A DNA stretch of 5,429 nucleotides from Sedimentisphaerales bacterium (lineage in GTDB: Bacteria > Planctomycetota > Phycisphaerae > Sedimentisphaerales > Anaerobacaceae): positions 1 through 5,429 of the forward strand of contig JAFGTU010000374.1 in the NCBI GenBank assembly GCA_016933985.1, written 5' to 3'. The translations under genes and the position numbers were made by a program. A model generated the notes under the pieces. It was given only the letters and a program-made list of their open reading frames with translations, did not search any database and was not told where the DNA came from. The stretch's first letter is position 1, and each line of letters begins with the position of its first letter. Shown in pieces: positions 1 to 4,708 of this stretch.

Positions 1-1416
1 CTCGCAGGGCGGCCCGCCGAAGTATGATTTGCTCGCCTCTGCAGTGCCGCCGTAGGCGCCCATGTTTATCCTGCCGCCGTTGGGGAACGGTTCATCGCCG
101 ATAGGACTGGCCGGGTCCCCAGCATCGATGCATGGACTTGTTACATCGTCCAACACCCAGCTTCGGAGTTTGGGATCCCAGCGACCGGCCTGGGACTTGA
201 GGTGATAATCCCCGTCGACCCAAAAATCATCACTCGTGTCTTCTACCGTTCCATTTGGGTCCCAGTGGCCCGAGGCTACAAAACTCGGATTTACGTCAAT
301 ATTCCCTTCGCCGATCCAGCCACCCTGGATATCACTATAAGTCACAGTAGGCGGTCTGCCATAGACATCAATTGGCGATGGTACATTCCCCCAAAGAATG
401 CAGTTCTTCATTATCAGATTGATCTCATAGTCTTCTTCGTCCTGGGCGGTGTACACGCCACCACCATATAGTGCTGCCGAATTCCCAGCGAGAGTACAAT
501 TCAAGAGTACTAATGGAACATGAGAATAGTTCGAAATGGCACCACCGCAGTAGGCTGTCTGATTGCCGCTGAAGACGCAGTTCGCCAACTGCGGGGCACC
601 TTCGATGTTACACATCCCTCCATTGCCACGGTTGCCGATGAATCTGCAATTGGTCATGGTTGGGGTCCCATAGTAAGTCTGCATTCCGCCACCATCCCAT
701 CCTGCCCAATTGCCGTTGAACGTGCAGCTATCCAGTTGTAGATCCCCCGAGACGTCATAAAGACCTCCGCCTTCGTGCTTGGCAGAATTTGCGGCAAAGA
801 TACAGTTGGTCAATAAAGCACTCACATTAAGGCACGTCATCCCACCTCCGTTGATGTGATATTTGGACGACCACTCTTCATTCGCGTTGCCGGCCCTAAT
901 AGTAAATCCGTCTAATGACACTGCATTATCGATGTCATTCCCCGTGACCACATGATAGCTGTTCTCGGCGCGAGTGGATTCTTCGGACAGTTCCCACCAC
1001 GATCCCTCAGTCACTTCAATATCGTTCCCGTCAAGATCGCCGCTGAGAATCGTCTCGTAAAGGCCGGTGTCCCTGGCATTCGGATCCGGCTCATCCAAGC
1101 CGGCATAGCCGCCTTGAAGTGTCATGCCATTGATAAGCTCAAATGACGCCTTTCTATCGCCTGTGCCGTCCGGGTGAAGTGTATCCTCGTCGGGTCTATA
1201 AGTGCCCTGAGCCACCCGGATTTCAACAGGCTTTTCGGCAGCATTGGCGTCGGCCAAGGCATCCTGGAGGTACCTATATGCATCCGTCCAGGAAGAGCCG
1301 TTCTTTGCCCCTGTAGCGTCGTCATCGACGTAGATAACCTTCCCCAAACAAGCCGAGCCAACGCCCAGGCACAAACATAACGCTACTACTTGAATTTCCC
1401 ACTTTTTCGCGTACAT
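1..1416 (-). CDS. Secreted right-handed parallel beta-helix protein (C-terminus cut by window edge)
   Basis: The frame is open from ATG at 1416 to base 1, giving 472 residues without a stop. Residues 1-25 form a signal peptide: a short basic n-region (MYAKKW) and a hydrophobic core (VVALCLCLGVG). The mature part starts near KVIYVDDDA, the usual opening of planctomycete beta-helix proteins. Residues about 200-345 contain six stacked coils, each with [NS]-C-x-[FL] followed by a GN or AN turn: Cys205, 231, 257, 280, 307 and 339. GGG or GG turns lie between coils. Residues 373-467 (NPSF, SPCIDAGDP, NMGAYGGTAEASKS) match the closing segment typical of choice-of-anchor Q type proteins. Relatives often continue into a dockerin-like DINGDCKVD segment, which would lie outside the window. 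GGGAG at 1426-1430 is the ribosome binding site, 9 nt before the start. It probably acts at the cell surface; substrate binding or carbohydrate lyase activity cannot be read from the sequence. The family call is firm; the function is unknown. Confidence 0.9.
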   Translation of the reverse strand, partial: MYAKKWEIQVVALCLCLGVGSACLGKVIYVDDDATGAKNGSSWTDAYRYLQDALADANAAEKPVEIRVAQGTYRPDEDTLHPDGTGDRKASFELINGMTLQGGYAGLDEPDPNARDTGLYETILSGDLDGNDIEVTEGSWWELSEESTRAENSYHVVTGNDIDNAVSLDGFTIRAGNANEEWSSKYHINGGGMTCLNVSALLTNCIFAANSAKHEGGGLYDVSGDLQLDSCTFNGNWAGWDGGGMQTYYGTPTMTNCRFIGNRGNGGMCNIEGAPQLANCVFSGNQTAYCGGAISNYSHVPLVLLNCTLAGNSAALYGGGVYTAQDEEDYEINLIMKNCILWGNVPSPIDVYGRPPTVTYSDIQGGWIGEGNIDVNPSFVASGHWDPNGTVEDTSDDFWVDGDYHLKSQAGRWDPKLRSWVLDDVTSPCIDAGDPASPIGDEPFPNGGRINMGAYGGTAEASKSYFGGPPCE

Positions 1417-1420
1417 CTTC

Positions 1421-1534
1421 TTATTCTCCCAAAAAGCCAATCCATACAGTGCTCGCCTCGGTCTGCTGCCCGCGTTTCTTCCGGCGTACTCGCAGTTTAC
1501 GCACGGCCCTGACGAACGTTCTCGCGGCGCCCAC
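1421..1534 (-). other. Possible small basic leader ORF (37 codons) upstream of the beta-helix gene
   Basis: A GTG at 1534 opens a frame to TAA at 1421-1423. The stop lies between the ribosome binding site (1426-1430) and the ATG (1416) of the beta-helix gene, a spacing that would permit translational coupling. The predicted peptide is strongly basic in its middle (RKLRVRRKKRGQQ) and has no hydrophobic segment. No clear Shine-Dalgarno sequence precedes the GTG, and an in-frame TAA lies just upstream. I recognise no family. It could equally be an untranslated, GC-rich structured leader that happens to be open. Confidence 0.2.
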
Positions 1535-1550
1535 TGAACCGAATTACAGT

Positions 1551-1580
1551 ATTATGGTGCGCAGCAAGTCCGAAAAGTAA
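1551..1580 (-). promoter_or_regulatory. Weak candidate promoter for the beta-helix gene
   Basis: On the minus strand, TTACTT (1575-1580) and CATAAT (1551-1556) are separated by 18 nt. This would give a leader of roughly 125-130 nt before the beta-helix ATG. Both boxes deviate from consensus, so this is only the best match in the gap. An AT-rich inverted repeat lies 12 nt upstream of the -35 box. Confidence 0.3.
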
Positions 1581-1591
1581 CGCTTTCTTGC

Positions 1592-1612
1592 GGAATTTTG
1601 CAAAAATATTCC
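1592..1612. repeat. AT-rich imperfect inverted repeat in the promoter gap
   Basis: On the plus strand the arms GGAATTTT and AAAATATTCC flank a short TGC-containing centre; a TA bulge in the right arm breaks perfect symmetry. It sits immediately upstream of the candidate -35 box of the beta-helix gene, where a regulator-binding site or UP-like element could lie. It could also be a chance product of local AT richness. Confidence 0.35.
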
Positions 1613-1694
1613 AGACATCGGCCCTTTCGGAGCCTTTAGTAATGATTTATGCCTGCTAAAGCATTTGATTTTCCACAATATATCTTGGGTCGTG

Positions 1695-1721
1695 AAGCAA
1701 CGCCGCAGGCCGGACTTGCTC
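1695..1721 (-). terminator. Hairpin after the GNAT stop codon, possible operon end
   Basis: Thirteen bases after the GNAT stop, the minus-strand transcript can fold GAGCAA against TTGCTT (last pair G-U), with an inner CCG/CGG stem and a GCCTG loop. The place is right for a transcript end, but no U-tract follows. It may be a 3'-end stabiliser or a Rho-dependent end rather than an intrinsic terminator. Confidence 0.3.
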
Positions 1722-1733
1722 TTGCTATAATGG

Positions 1734-2213
1734 CTATTTCAATTCGAGCTGAAATGCCTGGTCGCATCGGCTGGATAAATGGCTCGGCTGGTATTCGACA
1801 AAGCCGTAACTTCTGTACAGGCTGATTGCCTCCGTGAGGACCGAAGCGGTTTCGAGCGTCATTTTCTCGAATCCCATTTGCTTTGCTTTTTTCAGTGCAT
1901 CCTCCAACAGGAGCTTGCCAAGGCCTTTGCCTCTGAACGATTTTTGCAGGTACATCTTGCGAAGCTCGCAGGTCGCTTCGTCGATTCTGTACAGGCCGTA
2001 GGCGCCGATTATCGAGCCGGGCCTGTCTTCAAGGACGTAGAACGCACCGCCCCTGTCGAAATAAGACAGGCTGATATCCTTGAGGTCGGCGTCGGTGCAT
2101 TCGGGGTCGGGTTCGAGGCTATACTCTCGCAGAACAGTGAAGACCAGCTCGGCGATTCCGCGACAATCGCGGTTGTCAGCGCATCTCAATTTCGGCCACC
2201 GGTTTTGTGTCAT
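1734..2213 (-). CDS. GNAT-family N-acetyltransferase (159 aa)
   Basis: Transfers an acetyl group from acetyl-CoA to an amine; the acceptor cannot be told from sequence. The 159-residue length is that of a single GNAT domain. The acetyl-CoA pyrophosphate-binding motif A is intact: R94-G-K-G97-L-G99 (R-x-x-G-x-G), preceded by the beta strand CELRKMYL (82-89) and followed by the helix KLLLEDALKKAKQMGF. Motif B follows with LETASVLTEAISLYRSYGF near 120-138, where Tyr133 and the YGF turn are usual in the family. No signal peptide is present, so it is cytoplasmic. The frame is open further upstream to 2423, but those extra 70 residues overlap the preceding lipoprotein gene and look like its shadow, so I chose ATG at 2213, where GNAT-like sequence begins. 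It lies 29 nt after the lipoprotein stop, which implies co-transcription; no strong ribosome binding site is visible. A functional link to the secreted protease is not evident. Confidence 0.88.
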   Translation of the reverse strand: MTQNRWPKLRCADNRDCRGIAELVFTVLREYSLEPDPECTDADLKDISLSYFDRGGAFYVLEDRPGSIIGAYGLYRIDEATCELRKMYLQKSFRGKGLGKLLLEDALKKAKQMGFEKMTLETASVLTEAISLYRSYGFVEYQPSHLSSRCDQAFQLELK

Positions 2214-2242
2214 AGTGAACTGGGGCCTTGGGCAAGTTTGGA

Positions 2243-2644
2243 CTATTGGTCTTCCAGTGCTTGGAATGTTCCGGTCTGCCGGATTACGACGTTGTAGCCT
2301 TCGATGGTCTCGGGGATTCGGCTGCGCAGTTGCTGCGGGGCCATTGAGGAAAGAATCAAGATACAGGGCTGATCTTCGAGAAGGCCTATGGCCGTTCCCT
2401 CCACGCCGGGGATGGACATCCATCGCTCGGTCCTCTCTTCGAGGATCTGCTCAATCGTCTTTTCGCTCACAAGGCTTCCTTTCCCAAGGCCACCGGCACG
2501 GTCCGAGGAACAACCGGCAAGACCGCCGCCGGCAATTATAACGCCGACAAGAAGCAGGGCAATTGAAACGCGTCCGGCGATTACGGATATCCGGTCTGCC
2601 GCTCTGTCCCAAGAATACGTGGCAATCTTGTACACCGGCGACAT
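2243..2644 (-). CDS. Small lipoprotein homologous to the N-terminal prodomain-like region of the adjacent protease (133 aa)
   Basis: ATG at 2644 gives 133 residues, with GGGG at 2655-2658 as a likely ribosome binding site. After a rather long N-region, a hydrophobic stretch (VSIALLLVGVIIAGG, about 26-40) leads to a lipobox L42-A-G-C45, so the product should be lipid-anchored at Cys45. Residues 70-130 form the only domain. They align with residues 45-103 of the neighbouring protease: TER (72-74 against 47-49), G-V-x-GTAIG (80-87 against 55-62), T-[IL]-[ED]-G (113-116 against 86-89), TG (124-125 against 97-98) and AL (129-130 against 102-103). No protease domain follows here. By analogy with free-standing subtilisin propeptide inhibitors, it may inhibit, fold or tether the protease; this is inference. 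The frame also stays open to a GTG at 2803 that overlaps the protease stop, but that start would place about 70 residues before the signal sequence, so I reject it. Confidence 0.8.
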   Translation of the reverse strand: MSPVYKIATYSWDRAADRISVIAGRVSIALLLVGVIIAGGGLAGCSSDRAGGLGKGSLVSEKTIEQILEERTERWMSIPGVEGTAIGLLEDQPCILILSSMAPQQLRSRIPETIEGYNVVIRQTGTFQALEDQ

Positions 2645-2710
2645 ACAGACACATCCCCACCCCTCCCAACCGCAGCAGAAGAAATGCCGTAAGGCGACAT
2701 CGCTGGCAAT

Positions 2711-2755
2711 CGCAACGGAAACGTTGCGGCGGCATTGAATTCTCTCTTGCCGCAA
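2711..2755 (-). promoter_or_regulatory. Two mutually exclusive hairpins between protease and lipoprotein genes
   Basis: In the minus-strand transcript, segment A (TTGCGGC, 2755-2749) pairs perfectly over 7 bp with segment B (GCCGCAA, 2730-2724). B together with its next two bases also forms a perfect 7-bp hairpin with segment C: CGCAACG (2728-2722), loop TTTC, CGTTGCG (2717-2711). A:B and B:C cannot form together. No U-tract follows, so this is not a standard terminator. It could stabilise the upstream mRNA end or set expression of the lipoprotein relative to the protease. Confidence 0.45.
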
Positions 2756-2799
2756 CTTGCCTTCAATCCTTGCATATAAACGAGCGGAAATTGGCCGAA

Positions 2800-4371
2800 T
2801 CACTTGATGAACTGATTAGGCGGAGTCTCACCATTCCAGGTTAGTCCTGCGGCCGTGACGGCTGTGACTTGCGTTGTGTATGTGCCGGATTTGGCGTTCT
2901 TTAGCGTAAACGTTACCCAGCCATATGTGTCCGTTGTGCCACTAACCGAACCGGCGGGTGCACCGTCCCGGAAAATGCTAATCGAGACGGAGGCGCCGCT
3001 GACGAGGTTGCGTTGATCATCCACCAGTTTAACACCTATCACCAGGTCTCTGTTATTGCGCACGGTGGCGTATTTTATTTCTGCAACAAAAACGGCCCCA
3101 CTTGGCTCTGGTATCACGGTGATACTCCAGGAGCCGCTTGTGGTCTTGCCGCCGGAGTCGGTCACCGAGGCGGTGATGATATGGTTGCCGTCGCTCAGTA
3201 TGGCCGAGAAGCTGCCTCCCGTGCCTATCATGCCATCCCTATCGGATGTCCAGACAAGGTTCGCAGTCAGGTCGCCGTCCTCGGTATCATAGGCCGTACC
3301 CTCAAAGGAAATAACGGCCCCAGACTCAAAGGTCGAGCCGTCGGCAGGGCTTGTGATTGAAACGGTGGGAGGGTCATTTTGAGTTGGCGTCTGGCCATCA
3401 TCAACAGTAACGCCGAACCGACTAAGCACCAGGTCAATCGGATTGGCGATCGTGTGCGTAGAACTGCCGGCAAAGAGCAGCCCAATCGGATTAAGGTTAT
3501 CATCATCGGTCACAATGAGCGAGCCGGAGTCGCCTCCACCGCTGAAACTGCCGGGCTCGATTATGATCTGTTTGACAAATCTCGCCGTCTTGCCGGGGCC
3601 GTACCCGACAGTGACAGTGGCGTTGACGGCAGTGACTGCTCCTTTGGTCAATCCGGTTGTCCGTCCGAATTTCTGCACGTTCTGGCCAAGGAAGGCCTGT
3701 GCGGTGACCGAGTTGGGTGTTCCATAACCGCCGGCGGGTGTGGCAGTGTCGAGCAGGTCGGTCGAGCTCAGGGCGATGGCTGCATCAATGACGTTTTTGG
3801 CCTTGCGACTGAATACAATTGGCTCGAAATCGGCCAGAGTGCCGATTGCGTCGTCAGGATTCACGCCGCCGTCGTATGGGCCCGGCTGGAGCACGTTGTC
3901 GCCTATTAAGGCGTTGTTCTCGTTGGCGAACACATGGTTGTTACTTAGCGCGTAAACATTTGTCCCGTCGGTGACTCTGCACCCTATCGTTCCGGCGGTG
4001 ATAGCCGGGTGGCCGGTCGAAACACCGATCGGCACCGGTCGGTCAAATCTGTCGGTAGTGCTCAGAGCGGAGATCTTGCCTGTGACAACTACCTTGACCG
4101 GGACGCCGTCAAGCGTTTGGGCAATACCCGCAACTCCCGGTCTTTCGAGCAGTACCGCAACTGTGGGCTCGCCGTTCTGCCCGGAGCCGATGGCTGTGCC
4201 CACTACACCATTCAGCGCCATCAACCGCTCAGTGTGCCTTTCCTGGGCTGCCTTGGCGCGTTGGAAAGCTGTCTGGCTGTTGCCCTCGGCGAGCAGCACT
4301 CCCGAAAGAACAAACAGCCCGATAGCTGCAATAACGACCAACAGTATTTTTGTAATTATTCGCCTTGTCAT
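2800..4371 (-). CDS. Secreted trypsin-like serine protease with N-terminal prodomain-like region and two C-terminal Ig-like domains (523 aa)
   Basis: A secreted serine endopeptidase of the trypsin-like (chymotrypsin-fold) type. Residues 1-28 are a signal peptide (MTRRIITK, then a long hydrophobic core, likely cut after LLA). Residues 40-103 are a small prodomain-like region (TER, GVVGTAIG, TLDGVPVKVVVTG, AL). Residues about 115-325 are the catalytic domain. The apparent triad is His146 in LSNNHVFA, Asp196 in IDAAIAL, and Ser282 in GGGDSGSL. NNHV replaces the AAHC of classical trypsins, and Cys131 is the only cysteine I see, so no disulfides are expected. Residues 333-421 (PPTVSITSPADG, LSDGNHIITASVTDSGG) are an Ig/PKD-like module. 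Residues 427-523 form a second beta-sandwich module (GASVSISIFRDG, SGTYTTQVTAV) common at the C-termini of secreted bacterial proteases. AAAGGGAA at 4377-4384 is the ribosome binding site for ATG 4371. It is the first gene of an operon with the lipoprotein and GNAT genes. No PEP-CTERM or other anchor is present. Natural substrates are unknown. Confidence 0.92.
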   Translation of the reverse strand: MTRRIITKILLVVIAAIGLFVLSGVLLAEGNSQTAFQRAKAAQERHTERLMALNGVVGTAIGSGQNGEPTVAVLLERPGVAGIAQTLDGVPVKVVVTGKISALSTTDRFDRPVPIGVSTGHPAITAGTIGCRVTDGTNVYALSNNHVFANENNALIGDNVLQPGPYDGGVNPDDAIGTLADFEPIVFSRKAKNVIDAAIALSSTDLLDTATPAGGYGTPNSVTAQAFLGQNVQKFGRTTGLTKGAVTAVNATVTVGYGPGKTARFVKQIIIEPGSFSGGGDSGSLIVTDDDNLNPIGLLFAGSSTHTIANPIDLVLSRFGVTVDDGQTPTQNDPPTVSITSPADGSTFESGAVISFEGTAYDTEDGDLTANLVWTSDRDGMIGTGGSFSAILSDGNHIITASVTDSGGKTTSGSWSITVIPEPSGAVFVAEIKYATVRNNRDLVIGVKLVDDQRNLVSGASVSISIFRDGAPAGSVSGTTDTYGWVTFTLKNAKSGTYTTQVTAVTAAGLTWNGETPPNQFIK

Positions 4372-4376
4372 GATAG

Positions 4377-4384
4377 TTCCCTTT
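4377..4384 (-). promoter_or_regulatory. Ribosome binding site of the protease gene
   Basis: AAAGGGAA lies 5 nt before the protease ATG at 4371. It fixes the start: the predicted signal peptide begins directly at this methionine. Confidence 0.7.
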
Positions 4385-4390
4385 CGTATT

Positions 4391-4431
4391 AGTGTATCTG
4401 CGATGCGCTTCAGCGTGATCGCGAAAACACT
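4391..4431 (-). promoter_or_regulatory. Three-tier stem-loop in the protease leader
   Basis: In the minus-strand transcript, AGTGT pairs with ACACT, GCGAT with ATCGC, and CGC with GCG around a TGAA loop. A 4x4 internal loop (TTTC/AGAT) and a CA/C internal loop separate the tiers, so 13 pairs nest in 41 nt. It ends 6 nt before the ribosome binding site of the protease. Its 5' base overlaps the stop codon of a two-codon ORF (4430-4438). I do not recognise it as a known riboswitch class. Confidence 0.5.
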
Positions 4432-4448
4432 ATTTCATCACAACCTCC
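4430..4448 (-). other. Strong Shine-Dalgarno sequence with minimal ORF ATG-AAA-TAG in the protease leader
   Basis: GGAGG at 4444-4448 is followed after 5 nt by ATG (4436-4438), AAA and TAG (4430-4432). This is the best ribosome binding site in the whole gap, yet it serves only a Met-Lys dipeptide, 60 nt before the real protease start. The same frame is open back to GTG codons at 4483 and 4489, so a leader peptide of 17-19 residues ending in ...VVMK is an alternative. Translation here could affect folding of the adjoining stem-loop. Whether ribosomes use it is unknown. Confidence 0.35.
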
Positions 4449-4490
4449 ACAGCAAACAAGCTGTTTATTCCTGACCTCGGCACCTCCACA
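4443..4490 (-). repeat. Direct repeat TGTGGAGGT, two copies
   Basis: The nonamer TGTGGAGGT occurs at 4490-4482 and again at 4451-4443 on the minus strand, 39 nt apart, between the promoter and the protease start. Between the copies lies an ACAGC/GCTGT hairpin (4449-4464) whose 3' end abuts the second GGAGG. The repeats may be two Shine-Dalgarno-like sites or a binding site for a regulator. Confidence 0.4.
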
Positions 4491-4506
4491 CAATAAACTT
4501 GAATTT

Positions 4507-4535
4507 ACTGTATCATATCCAAGCGCAAAAGTCAA
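4507..4535 (-). promoter_or_regulatory. Sigma70-type promoter of the protease-lipoprotein-GNAT operon
   Basis: On the minus strand, TTGACT (4530-4535) and TACAGT (4507-4512) are separated by exactly 17 nt. Transcription would start near 4500, giving a leader of about 130 nt before the protease ATG. This is the closest match to consensus I found in either gap, and it is placed correctly for the operon. Confidence 0.75.
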
Positions 4536-4681
4536 ACAATTTCCGTGAAGTCCTTTCTTATCGGGCTTCTGGCGGAGGGCATTTGACTAAATCCTTTAGC
4601 AGTAAGAAGTTAAGGGTACTTGCTCGGCGGAACATTCATGCTTCAGGCAGGGGCGGGCAGCCCATTGACAACCACTGCAGG

Positions 4682-4708
4682 GCCGATTCTCGGCGTTTCA
4701 GGCCTGAA
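4682..4708 (-). terminator. Hairpins directly after the M20 peptidase stop
   Basis: A perfect 12-bp palindrome, TTCAGGCCTGAA (4697-4708), begins at the base after the stop codon. It is followed by a 5-bp hairpin, GCCGA-GAA-TCGGC (4682-4694). The position suits a transcript end, but neither is followed by a U-run, so an intrinsic terminator is unproven. Confidence 0.3.

Larger units (their letters stand above)
1417..1733. other. 317-nt intergenic region between the beta-helix gene and the GNAT gene
   Basis: No convincing gene lies here. Read on the minus strand it contains, in order: a hairpin just after the GNAT stop (1695-1721), a CTTTAG/CTAAAG inverted pair (1634-1661), a small GC hairpin (1620-1634), an AT-rich inverted repeat (1592-1612), a weak promoter candidate (1551-1580), and a 37-codon basic open frame ending at the beta-helix start (1421-1534). 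A hairpin GCGTA/TACGC with a 9-nt loop (1484-1502) lies inside that small frame. No hairpin is followed by a proper U-run, so the transcript end of the upstream operon is not resolved. Confidence 0.7.
4372..4708. other. 337-nt intergenic region between the M20 peptidase and the protease operon
   Basis: This gap holds the end of the M20 transcript (hairpins at 4682-4708), about 130 nt in which I see only a short CTAAA/TTTAG inverted pair with a TCC loop (4587-4599), and then the promoter and structured leader of the protease operon (4372-4535). Open frames on the plus strand here have no ribosome binding site and no recognisable protein features. Confidence 0.75.

Noticed and set aside
1417..1550. 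Possible known riboswitch (for example a c-di-GMP type) in the beta-helix leader
   Set aside because: I looked for the conserved core of the common classes and could not match it; a covariance-model search would be needed.
1653..1669. CTGCTAAAG-N-ATTT seen here on the plus strand and again near 4589-4602 on the minus strand
   Set aside because: A single near-match of about 14 nt in opposite orientation with no further shared flanks; not enough to call a repeat family.
1726..1731. Perfect TATAAT on the plus strand
   Set aside because: No -35 box lies at a suitable distance and no plus-strand gene follows, so it is probably chance at the end of the GNAT gene.
2214..2423. N-terminal extension of the GNAT frame by 70 residues
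   Set aside because: It overlaps the lipoprotein gene in another frame, is rich in Arg and Pro, and shows no GNAT features; domain sequence begins just after ATG 2213.
1779..2541. Long plus-strand open frames across the GNAT and lipoprotein genes
   Set aside because: They are antisense to well-supported genes, lack ribosome binding sites and show no recognisable protein features.
3013..4474. Several plus-strand open frames antisense to the protease
   Set aside because: The minus-strand frame encodes a complete protease with signal peptide and triad; the antisense frames are low-information shadows.
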